Source: Flavobacterium sp. CS20 (GTDB taxonomy: Bacteria; Bacteroidota; Bacteroidia; Flavobacteriales; Flavobacteriaceae). Taken from it: DNA of 64,000 bases. Where the stretch lies: assembly GCF_018080005.1 (NCBI RefSeq), contig NZ_CP073015.1, forward strand, positions 2,322,501 to 2,386,500. Reading direction: 5' to 3'. Both the position numbers and the translations under genes were made by a program. Below the pieces are notes generated by a model. The model searched no databases and was not told where the DNA came from. It saw nothing but the letters and a program-made list of their open reading frames with translations. Each line of letters starts with the position of its first letter. Within the stretch, counting starts at the first letter, position 1. Below, one piece after another: positions 56,576 through 64,000 of this stretch.

Positions 56576-57754
56576 TTAATCTTCTAATTGTGTGATTTTG
56601 ACCTTTTCTTTATCTCTAAGATTTCGCCCACCTTCTTGAGCAATGATGTCACCAACGGCAATACCTTCTAAAACTTCTACTAGACCATTATAGTGTTTTC
56701 CCGTTTTAAGTGGAATTCGTACGGCTTGACCTAAGCTGTCGTTATCCATTTTTATTTTGAAACAAATTTGAGTGCCGTCTGCCGTTTCTTGCAAAATATT
56801 TTCAGATACAACAATTGCTTCGTTGTTCTGATAATCATTGATTAAAACATTAGCAATCAGATTAGGTTTTACGCCTTTGATATTGTTAGGAATATTGATT
56901 TTAACCTTAAATTTTCGATTGTTGGGATTGATAAAGCTACCCATATGGTCAATTTGAGCTTGAAAGGTTTTGCCAATAGCATTTAAACGAACTTGAACTG
57001 GTGTTCCGATAGAAATATCATTGAGATAGTTTTCAGGAACTTCGGTTTCGATATACATTTCGGAAAGGTTAACTAATCTAAACACCGCCATTCCACCTGG
57101 AGAAACAACTTGACCTTCTTCGGTAATAATGTCGTCAATTTTGCCATTAAATGGGGCTTTAATCTCAGTTTTATCCAATTTTTTTTGAAGGCTTTTTAAA
57201 CTGTTTTGAGAAGATTCGAAGTTAGTTTTGGCTTGTAAATACTGAATTTCTGACCCTATGCTGTCTTGCCAAAGGCGTTTTTGGCGTTCAAAAGTGGTTT
57301 GTGCTAAATCTACACGAGATTGTAATTCGCTTATCTGATCGCGTAAACCACCATCGTCTATTTTGGCTAAAACTTGCCCCTTTTTAACTTCATCACCTTC
57401 TTTGACAAATATTTTTTCTAATTCACCACAGTATTCTGGATAAATCAAAATGTTTTGATCGGTTTTGACGTTGCCTTGAAGATTGAAAAAATGCTTAAAC
57501 GTGTCTGTTTTGATTTGTCGTGCAGTGATCAACGTATAGTTGGTTTGATGGGCTTGTTTAGAAGCCAATTCCTTTTGAATTTTACCTTCTAAGCTTTTCA
57601 ATTGCTCTTGTTGGGTTTTGATTTCTTTCTTTAAGTCCGTCAAAGCTTTTTGGTCATTAGATTCTAATGCTTTATCCACTCGACTTTCTAAGTTTTCTTT
57701 CCCACAGGAAATTAGAAGTAGTGAGATGAATGTTATTTTGATTATATTTTTCAT
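56576..57754 (-). CDS. RND efflux periplasmic adaptor (MFP)
   Basis: A 392-residue lipoprotein (MKNIIKITFISLLLISCGKE, lipobox Cys near residue 17) with a coiled-coil start, then a lipoyl/barrel-sandwich core (GDEVKKGQVLAKID, KAPFNGKIDDIITEEGQVVSPGG) and a beta-barrel with membrane-proximal domain (LKTGKHYNGLVEVLEGIAVGDIIA). It links the pump to TolC. ATG at 57754 is chosen because it directly starts the signal peptide; the longer frame upstream reads into the repeat. It stands 3 bp before the pump gene. Confidence 0.9.
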   Translation of the reverse strand: MKNIIKITFISLLLISCGKENLESRVDKALESNDQKALTDLKKEIKTQQEQLKSLEGKIQKELASKQAHQTNYTLITARQIKTDTFKHFFNLQGNVKTDQNILIYPEYCGELEKIFVKEGDEVKKGQVLAKIDDGGLRDQISELQSRVDLAQTTFERQKRLWQDSIGSEIQYLQAKTNFESSQNSLKSLQKKLDKTEIKAPFNGKIDDIITEEGQVVSPGGMAVFRLVNLSEMYIETEVPENYLNDISIGTPVQVRLNAIGKTFQAQIDHMGSFINPNNRKFKVKINIPNNIKGVKPNLIANVLINDYQNNEAIVVSENILQETADGTQICFKIKMDNDSLGQAVRIPLKTGKHYNGLVEVLEGIAVGDIIAQEGGRNLRDKEKVKITQLED

Positions 57755-57772
57755 AGTTTGGTGTTTTTTTTT

Positions 57773-57900
57773 ACCGCAAGGCTCGCTATGGTTTCGCAAG
57801 GTTCGCCAAGTGTTTTGTTGATTTTAGTTTTAAACATATTTATTCTTTATTTTCCTTGCGTCACTTGCGTATTCTTGGCGTCCCTTGCGGTTAAAATTTT
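57773..57900. repeat. 128-bp repeat, copy 1
   Basis: ACCGCAAGGCTCGCTATGG begins the copy and CCTTGCGGTTAAAATTTT ends it. The ends are complementary (ACCGCAAG/CTTGCGGT), and Bacteroidota-style CGCAAGG-CGCCAAG runs recur inside. It differs from copy 2 at two positions. A third, partial diverged copy starts at 57901 (ACCGCTAAGTTCGCTAAGG). Confidence 0.9.
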
Positions 57901-57933
57901 ACCGCTAAGTTCGCTAAGGTCTCGCCAGGTTCG

Positions 57934-58311
57934 CTATAGATTGTTTACTACTCTTTTAATACCATTTTTTATAAGTGAAACGTTGAAATTTATAAGCATA
58001 CCTAATTTACAGTCAGATAATTTTAAATATGTAATAACCTGAGCCATATGGACATCGTTCAGGGCTTCTACGGACTTGACCTCAATCACTACTTTATTTT
58101 CAATTAAAACATCTACCCGATAGCCTACTTCTAATTTTACATCTTCATACACTAAAGGCAATGGCTTTTGTTTGTCAACTTTAAGTTTATGTTTTCTCAA
58201 TTCGTGAATCAAACACTCTTCATAAGCACTTTCTAAAAGACCTGGTCCTAAGGTTTTATGAACCTTTAAAGCTGAATCAAATACTATTTTAGAAATCTCG
58301 CTTTCAGTCAT
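57934..58311 (-). CDS. GxxExxY family protein
   Basis: A 125-residue protein with the family pattern LGPGLLESAYEECLIHEL (G-x-x-E-x-x-Y), followed by KLKVDKQKPLPLVYEDVKLEVGYRVDVLIENKVVIEVKSVEALNDVH, a fold reminiscent of PD-(D/E)xK nucleases (ExK in VIEVKSVE). Function is unknown. The gene is enclosed by the 128-bp repeats at 57773-57900 and 58371-58498 and separates tolC from the adaptor gene in an otherwise continuous efflux operon, as if inserted there. Confidence 0.88.
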   Translation of the reverse strand: MTESEISKIVFDSALKVHKTLGPGLLESAYEECLIHELRKHKLKVDKQKPLPLVYEDVKLEVGYRVDVLIENKVVIEVKSVEALNDVHMAQVITYLKLSDCKLGMLINFNVSLIKNGIKRVVNNL

Positions 58312-58370
58312 TTTATATCATTTTTTATTAATATTCTAAACAACTCGACGTTAATTGAGGTGAAGTTTTT

Positions 58371-58498
58371 ACCGCAAGGCTCGCTATGGTTTCGCAAGGT
58401 TCGCCAAGTGTTTTGTTGATTTTAGTTTTAAACATATTTATTCTTTATTTTCTTTGCGTCACTTGCGTATTCTTGGCGTTCCTTGCGGTTAAAATTTT
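58371..58498. repeat. 128-bp repeat, copy 2
   Basis: The sequence matches copy 1 (57773-57900) except at two positions (CTTTGCG for CCTTGCG, GGCGTTCC for GGCGTCCC). The two copies are in direct orientation on either side of the GxxExxY gene, so the unit resembles a mobile cassette or a pair of REP-type elements. Confidence 0.9.
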
Positions 58499-58548
58499 AA
58501 TTTTTTCAGACCTTTAAACTCATAAATCTTATACGCTTTACCATAATC

Positions 58549-59898
58549 TCAATTAATATCTGGTTCATTTAATATGGTTTCTAAACTGGTTTTAGAATTG
58601 ATAAGTTGCAACATAGATTGTAAATATTGATTTTGTGCATCGTAAAGTTGTAATTGTGCTTGACGTAATTCAAAACTTGTGCTGATGCCTTCTTTGTATT
58701 TTATAATGTTTTTGTATTCAATGCGTTCTGCTAAATTTAAGTTGGCTTTAGCGGTTTGATAATTTTCTAAAGCAAATTTATAATCGCTTTTAGCTTGGTT
58801 AAAGTTTAGTTTGATCTGTTCAACCGATTGTTTAAAATCTGTTTTGGCTTGTAGCATAGCAATTTCGGCACGCTGTGTGCGTTTGGCTCGTTTTAAAGAA
58901 CTAAAAATAGGAATGTTTAGGCTGACACCAATCGTTGAAAATTGAAACCATTGTGTATCAGACTCTAAAAACACAAAATCATCTCCAAAAGCGGTTGTGC
59001 CATAATTGGCAAAAGCTGATAAAGTCGGTAATGCTTTACTCCTTTCGAGTTGCCATTCTAAAGTGCGTTGTTGAACCAAATTATCAGCAATTTTGTAATC
59101 AACATTTTGTTCGAGTTGAAGTTGAGATTCTAACAAATCAAAGTCTGCAAGTTGTTGTTGAGCCAAGGTTTGTAAATCGTCTGTGAGCTCAATGTCAGCA
59201 TTGACAGGTAATCCCAAAACCATTTTTAGGGTTTGCTTAGACAGGTCTAAATTGCGTTGTGCATTTCTAAGCTGATTGTTCACTTGCTGATAAGTGATTT
59301 GTAGCTGTTCGACTTCTTCTTGCTCTGCTAAACCGTTTTCAAATATCTTTTGGGTTTCGTCTAAATTCTTTTTAGCGGTTGTAGCATTATTTTTAATGAT
59401 ATTGACATTAGATTCTACCAACAAAGCACTAGCGTAAGCACTCACTACGTTTTGCCGAACTTGCAGACGTGTTTTTTCGTTTGAATTTTTAGAATACTCT
59501 AAAAAAGTTTTGGTCGCTTTTAATCCAACAATATAAGAACCGTCAAAAATTAATTGATTAAGCGAAGCTGTAGCACGCATATTTTGTTTTTGACCAAAAC
59601 TAACAGGCACTGTTGTGCCAGGTTCACCACCGATGATTTCGGCGGGAAGCGGTGTAACGATGAGTTTAGGATTATACTCATAGTCAACAGCGGCGTTGAT
59701 TTGTGGCAAACCATCGGCTGTAGTTTCCCATTTTTGTTTTAGAGCTTTAGCTTGGTCACGTTTTGCATTTAAAGAAACGTAGCTACTATCAAGAGCTCTT
59801 TCTATGGCTTCTTCTAAAGAAAACTTATAGAGATTTTGTTCTTGAGAGTTTGCCAAAAAACTCGTTAATAAACAAGCTATAGAAAGTATGTATTTCAT
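58549..59898 (-). CDS. TolC-family outer-membrane efflux protein
   Basis: A 449-residue protein with a signal peptide (MKYILSIACLLTSFLANSQ) and two OEP/TolC repeats, each with long coiled-coil helices (about residues 130-225 and 340-440). It forms the outer-membrane channel of the RND efflux complex. The TetR gene ends at 59895, overlapping its ATG by 4 bp, so the operon order is TetR-TolC-(GxxExxY)-adaptor-pump. Confidence 0.92.
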   Translation of the reverse strand: MKYILSIACLLTSFLANSQEQNLYKFSLEEAIERALDSSYVSLNAKRDQAKALKQKWETTADGLPQINAAVDYEYNPKLIVTPLPAEIIGGEPGTTVPVSFGQKQNMRATASLNQLIFDGSYIVGLKATKTFLEYSKNSNEKTRLQVRQNVVSAYASALLVESNVNIIKNNATTAKKNLDETQKIFENGLAEQEEVEQLQITYQQVNNQLRNAQRNLDLSKQTLKMVLGLPVNADIELTDDLQTLAQQQLADFDLLESQLQLEQNVDYKIADNLVQQRTLEWQLERSKALPTLSAFANYGTTAFGDDFVFLESDTQWFQFSTIGVSLNIPIFSSLKRAKRTQRAEIAMLQAKTDFKQSVEQIKLNFNQAKSDYKFALENYQTAKANLNLAERIEYKNIIKYKEGISTSFELRQAQLQLYDAQNQYLQSMLQLINSKTSLETILNEPDIN

Positions 59899-60503
59899 AA
59901 TTTTGATTGTTGTGCGAGTAATTCTTCTAAACGATTTAGCCCTTTTTCAGAAACAATTCCACGTAGGTGATATTCTAAAAAATGATCTTGTATGTCTTGG
60001 TTTGAAAATTCTTGAACAGGAAAAACCTTTTGATCTTTCAGTAAATTCATTCCATAATAATATAACCTAAAAATAACTTCAATATCAATATTTGGTCTGT
60101 AGAATCCTTCTTTAATACCACGTCTAAAATTTTCAATACAATAGTCATACATTTTATGCCAAATTTTGTTTTTGAGGGTTTTAAAAATTTGCGGATAATA
60201 TTTTTGAAGTTGATATTGAGGTGATGACTTTTCATTTTTAAGATGACGCATAACTTGATTTTTTATGGCTAAAGTTTCTTCGATTGGATCGTATTTTTCA
60301 GCTCTTAATTTATCGATAGTAGATGAAATATTATCAAAAACATAAGTTGTTGTAACTTTAACAAGGTTAGTTTTAGAGTCAAAATGGTCATAAAGTGTTT
60401 TTTTGGATATCCCGAGTTGCTCCGAAATCTCATCCATAGTCACGCTCTTAAAACCGTATTCTAAAAACAGACTCATCGCTTTCTGAATTATTTTCTTTTT
60501 CAT
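59895..60503 (-). CDS. TetR/AcrR-family transcriptional regulator
   Basis: A 202-residue regulator. The N-terminal helix-turn-helix is FKSVTMDEISEQLGISKKTLYDHFDSKTNLV (about residues 17-47), followed by an all-helical ligand-binding domain. It is the first gene of the efflux operon and presumably represses it and itself. The 277 bp upstream contain no other gene, so the operator probably lies there. Confidence 0.9.
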   Translation of the reverse strand: MKKKIIQKAMSLFLEYGFKSVTMDEISEQLGISKKTLYDHFDSKTNLVKVTTTYVFDNISSTIDKLRAEKYDPIEETLAIKNQVMRHLKNEKSSPQYQLQKYYPQIFKTLKNKIWHKMYDYCIENFRRGIKEGFYRPNIDIEVIFRLYYYGMNLLKDQKVFPVQEFSNQDIQDHFLEYHLRGIVSEKGLNRLEELLAQQSKL

Positions 60504-60780
60504 GGCAGCAAATTTAGTTAGGAAACTTTAAGAACAATAAAAGTTTTTAAAGTTTTACAGGAACTTAACAAAACAATATCATATTAGCCTGAGCTCAATT
60601 AATCCAAAATGAGTCAGTTTGATTTCTATGACATGATCAAACAACTTTGAAATAAGGTTTGATTTTTTACTAAAGCAAAAACAATATTAGTCGAATCTAT
60701 ACAATATATTACATTGTTTTTTAATTATACAGATTTTTTTTGCACTTTTGAGAGAATACTTTAATTAAATCCATTTTTTA

Positions 60781-61755
60781 ATGAAATCAATAATTTTAAA
60801 CCTAGTAATTTCTTGTTTTTTAGTATTTACAGTAAGCTGTAAAAATGAGACTAAAAAACCTTCTGAAAATGAAACCAAGTCAGTAACTAAAACAGAAAAT
60901 GAAGCCACATTTTTTAAGTTATCTTTAGCTCAATGGTCATTGCACCGCACTTTTAACGATGATGGTGTTGACCCATTCAAGTTTGCTGAAATAGCAAAAG
61001 AGATGGGTTTTGAAGGCTTAGAATATGTCAACCATATTTACACTCAACAAATTGAAGATTTGGGATTTGACACCGTTATTGACTCACTTAACACACTGAG
61101 TCAAAAACACGGCATGCAAAATGTGCTAATTATGGTTGATGGCGAAGGCGATTTAGCTAGCCCAAACATTGATGAAAGAAATCAGGCTGTAGAAAATCAC
61201 AAAAAGTGGATAGATGCGGCACAAAAATTAGGTTGTCATTCTATTCGAGTGAATACTTTTGGCACTAATAATCCCAAAGAATGGTTACCTGCGGTAGTTG
61301 ATGGTCTCAAAAAACTATCTACTTATGCGGCAACAAAAAACATCAATGTGCTTTGTGAAAATCATGGATGGTTGTCTTCTGATGCACCATTGCTTATAGA
61401 AGCCATTGACAAAGTTAATATGGATAATTGTGGTACATTACCCGACTTTGGGAATTGGTGTGTAAAACGAAAAGATGGCGAACAATGGGGCGAATGCATA
61501 GAAGAATATCCAGACAAGTACCAAGGTATAGAACTGTTGCTGACCAAAGCTAAAGCTGTAAGTGCAAAAGCTTATGATTTTGATAAAAACGGCAATGAAA
61601 CAACATTAGATTTTCCTAGAATTATAAAATTAGTTAAAGAATCTGGTTATACAGGCTATATTGGTGTTGAATATGAAGGCGATCGATTATCTGAAAAAGA
61701 AGGGATTTTAGCCATCAAAAATTTATTACTAAAATCAGCTAAGTCTATCAATTGA
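60781..61755 (+). CDS. Sugar phosphate isomerase/epimerase-type lipoprotein
   Basis: A 324-residue protein with a lipoprotein signal (lipobox Cys near residue 20, VSCK) and a xylose isomerase-like TIM barrel: LSLAQWSLHRTF, GFEGLEYVN, CHSIRVNTFG, VLCENHGW, GTLPDFGNW, GVEYEGD carry the strand ends and the metal-binding Glu and His residues. Family members isomerise or epimerise sugars. A Gfo/Idh oxidoreductase follows 42 bp later, a common pairing in carbohydrate pathways of Bacteroidota. The sugar is unknown. Confidence 0.87.
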   Translation: MKSIILNLVISCFLVFTVSCKNETKKPSENETKSVTKTENEATFFKLSLAQWSLHRTFNDDGVDPFKFAEIAKEMGFEGLEYVNHIYTQQIEDLGFDTVIDSLNTLSQKHGMQNVLIMVDGEGDLASPNIDERNQAVENHKKWIDAAQKLGCHSIRVNTFGTNNPKEWLPAVVDGLKKLSTYAATKNINVLCENHGWLSSDAPLLIEAIDKVNMDNCGTLPDFGNWCVKRKDGEQWGECIEEYPDKYQGIELLLTKAKAVSAKAYDFDKNGNETTLDFPRIIKLVKESGYTGYIGVEYEGDRLSEKEGILAIKNLLLKSAKSIN

Positions 61756-61797
61756 TAAGCTTTAGAAAACTTTTTACTGTGATTTTAACCTTAACTT

Positions 61798-62943
61798 ATG
61801 TCCAATAAAATCAGACTAGGCTTTCTCGGCGGTGGTGAAAATTCGCTTATTGGTATTTTACATCGTGTTGCTTCAAAAATGTACGACAAATACGAACTTG
61901 TTGGCGGTGTTTTTAATACCGATATTAGTAAAAGTCTTGCGTTTGCAAAATCTATTAGTATATCAACACATAGAGTTTATAATGATTTAGATAACTTAAT
62001 TGAAGAAGAATTAAAGTTGCCAAAAAATGAACGTATGCAAGTCCTGTCTGTGCTTACGCCAAATTACCTGCACTTTAGTATGGCTAAAAAGCTTTTGGAA
62101 AATGGGTTTCATGTGATTTGTGAAAAACCTATGACCACAACTTTTGAAGAAGCTAAAATTTTATATCAAACTTTAAAAGATAGCGAACTTATTTTTGCGG
62201 TAACCTACACCTATACGGGTTATCCTATGATTCGGCAAATGCGTGAAATGATAAAAAATGGGGTTTTAGGTAAAGTTCAAAAAATAGATGCACAATATTA
62301 CCAAGGTTGGATAAACCCTATTATTCACAGTGAAGCTGAGCGTTCTTCAACGTGGCGTTTAAATCCTGAAAAATCTGGCATTAGTTGCTGCTTAGGCGAT
62401 ATTGGAATACATGCTTTTGACATGTTGGAATACGTGAGCGGACTTAAAATAGAATCTGTTTTATCTGATCTCAATTTTGTGTATTCAGACAATAAAATGG
62501 ATGTAGATGCTACAGTTTTATTACGACTCAATAATAAAGCTAAGGGCGTGATTTATCCCAGCCAAATAGCTACAGGTTAAGAAAACAGTTTTATCATAAA
62601 AATTTATGGCGACAAAGCAGGTTTAAAATGGGAGCAAGAAAATCCTAACTTTCTGTATTTAATGGAAGAGGGAAAACCTTTACAAGTTTTGAAGCCAGGT
62701 CACGGTTACAACTCAGGTGTTTCTTTAGACGGCACCAAGTTGCCACCAGGTCATCCAGAAGGCATTTTTGATGCTATGGGAAACATTTATAAAGGCATTG
62801 CTAAAGCCATAAATAAAGAACCTTACAACCAAGGCGAGTTTCCGACAATTATTGACGGCGTCAGAGGAATGAGTTTTGTAGAAAAAGCTGTGGAATCTCA
62901 TCAAAAAGGAAATGTTTGGGTTAAAGTTGAAGATAAGTTATAG
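61798..62943 (+). pseudogene. Gfo/Idh/MocA family oxidoreductase with in-frame TAA
   Basis: The N-terminal Rossmann domain starts IRLGFLGGGENSLIG; the EKP motif is in CEKPMTTTFEEA near residue 109. An in-frame TAA at 62578-62580 follows PSQIATG, and the same frame continues ENSFIIKIYGDKAGLKWEQE to 62943 with the family's C-terminal domain. A GAA codon is expected at the stop, so one G-to-T change would explain it. The full length would be about 381 residues. It follows the epimerase gene and probably acts in the same sugar pathway. Confidence 0.87.
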
Positions 62944-63122
62944 ATGAAAATCTTATCAAAAATAAAGACTTTGAGGGTTTGAGAAATACTTAGGTTACGA
63001 AATTTTGACACATAATTTTTACTATTTACTTTCTGTATAAAATTGTTAAAATGAAATATATTTATCTATATATTTTAATAATTCATAAATATTTTGTTTA
63101 TTTATTGTCAAATTAAAGTATT

Positions 63123-63596
63123 ATGGGCATTAAGAGTTTTCAAGGTAATCACATTGGTGAAGTCAACGCCAAAGCAGAAAAGATAACGGTAAGAGATTGT
63201 ATGTCAAAAAACATGATTCTTTTCACCAAGGATCAAAACGTGATAGAGGTTGTAGAAAAATTGATAAAACACCGTATTTCTGGCGGTCCTGTTGTGGATG
63301 AATATAGACATGTTATAGGCATAATTTCTGAAGGCGATTGTATCAAGCAAATTTCTGAAAGTCGTTATTACAATATGCCCATGGAAGATACAAGCATAGA
63401 AAAATATATGTCAACACAAGTTGATACTATGTCGCCAGATATCAATTTATTTGATCTTGCAAATCAGTTTTTAGTTTCCAAAAGACGACGTTTTCCTGTG
63501 GTTGAAAACAATAAAATTATAGGCATTGTCAGTCAAAAAGATATTTTAAGAACTGCTCTTTATCTCAAGGGCAGTAGTTGGAAATATGGGGTTTAA
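63123..63596 (+). CDS. CBS domain pair protein
   Basis: A 157-residue cytosolic protein made of two tandem CBS domains: VRDCMSKNMILFTKDQNVIEVVEKLIKHRISGGPVVDE...IGIISEGDCIKQ (about residues 23-80) and EKYMSTQVDTMSPDINLFDLANQFLVSKRRRFPVVENNKIIGIVSQKDILR (about 95-145). CBS pairs bind adenosine nucleotides and regulate partner proteins. No partner gene is adjacent. Confidence 0.9.
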   Translation: MGIKSFQGNHIGEVNAKAEKITVRDCMSKNMILFTKDQNVIEVVEKLIKHRISGGPVVDEYRHVIGIISEGDCIKQISESRYYNMPMEDTSIEKYMSTQVDTMSPDINLFDLANQFLVSKRRRFPVVENNKIIGIVSQKDILRTALYLKGSSWKYGV

Positions 63597-63766
63597 TTTT
63601 ACTTTGGCATAAAACAGATTATACTAATTGAGAAATTTATCATTCTATTTTATCTAACCTTCTTAGTCTTTTTCTAACAAGTTGATATTAAACCCAAATT
63701 ATACATTAGAGCATAATCTTCCATAATAGCCGACGAAAACACAGTTTTGCTATGGTTTGTGAATAA

Positions 63767-63800
63767 TTTGAGTTAAAAACAATATTTAGAATTATATTTG
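63767..63800 (+). promoter_or_regulatory. Putative promoter of the YebC-family gene
   Basis: TTTG at 63767-63770 and TATATTTG at 63793-63800, 22 bp apart, match the Bacteroidota -33 TTTG and -7 TANNTTTG boxes. The gene starts 34 bp downstream. Confidence 0.55.
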
Positions 63801-63833
63801 CCTAAGAATTATTCTCTCAAAAATTTTTAACAT

Positions 63834-64000
63834 ATGGGAAGAGCTTTTGAGTTTAGAAAAGCTAGAAAAATGAAGCGTTGGGCGACGATGAGCAAAGCCT
63901 TTACACGTATAGGCAAAGACATTGTAATGGCTGTAAAAGAAGGCGGTCCAGATCCAGACACCAACGCCAAACTACGAGCTGTTATCCAAAATGCCAAGTC
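63834..64000 (+). CDS. YebC/PmpR-family protein (5' part)
   Basis: The start [23 protein letters not shown] is typical for YebC/PmpR-family transcriptional or translational regulators, followed by [21 protein letters not shown]. Only the first 55 codons lie within the window; the gene runs off the right edge. Confidence 0.9.
   Translation, partial: MGRAFEFRKARKMKRWATMSKAFTRIGKDIVMAVKEGGPDPDTNAKLRAVIQNAK

Overview
The window is a low-GC, gene-dense segment of a Bacteroidota chromosome, most probably from a member of the Flavobacteriaceae. Pointers are the TANNTTTG-type promoter boxes, the scarcity of strong Shine-Dalgarno sites, the lipoprotein signals ending in a Cys lipobox, DUF5676/SHOCT/lycopene-cyclase-domain proteins, an ECF sigma factor followed by an anti-sigma/beta-barrel protein, and a GxxExxY gene. 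No rRNA, tRNA or CRISPR array was seen.

Region 1 (1-18.2 kb, plus strand) is an accessory metal, stress and energy island. It carries an HMA metal-binding protein, small membrane proteins, two universal stress proteins, NDH-2, an APC permease, archaeal-type (type II) GAPDH, archaeal-type class I FBP aldolase, an ATP-cone/Mrr-like nuclease, a beta-CASP hydrolase, a P-loop ATPase, PPK2, a CopB-type ATPase and an MFS exporter. An IS3-family element sits in the middle. Many of these genes are broken by single-base indels or stops, and two apparently intact motifs have lost key residues. The island ends in a junction between the first codons of an asparaginase gene and a truncated IS110 transposase.

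Region 2 (19.2-27.7 kb) is an intact four-gene module that looks like a restriction-type defence system: MmeI-like DNA methyltransferase, AlbA_2 regulator/ATPase-like protein, SF2 helicase and GIY-YIG nuclease, followed by a secreted protein of unknown function. Paired dyads and a 12-bp tandem repeat lie in its intergenic gaps.

Region 3 (27.7-33.7 kb) is gene-poor. It contains a compact cassette, divergent from a small HTH gene: a protein of unknown function beginning MARQ, a DUF5675 protein and two small hydrophobic holin-like proteins. A further unknown gene and a cluster of REP-like dispersed palindromes are also present.

Region 4 (33.7-64 kb) is mostly core chromosome: recA, an ECF sigma/anti-sigma pair, a GMC oxidoreductase with its small subunit, a serine hydrolase, Hsp20, an HDAC-like deacetylase, serS, an ExbB-ExbD-TonB set, a J-domain-like protein, folC, a C5-methyltransferase/restriction enzyme pair inserted before xerD, an RND efflux operon (TetR-TolC-adaptor-pump), a sugar-phosphate isomerase/epimerase with a Gfo/Idh oxidoreductase, a CBS protein and the start of a YebC-family gene. 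The efflux operon is interrupted by a GxxExxY gene flanked by near-identical 128-bp repeats, and its pump gene carries a frameshift and a stop codon.

The frequent lesions may be real gene decay or sequencing/assembly error; this cannot be decided from the sequence alone.
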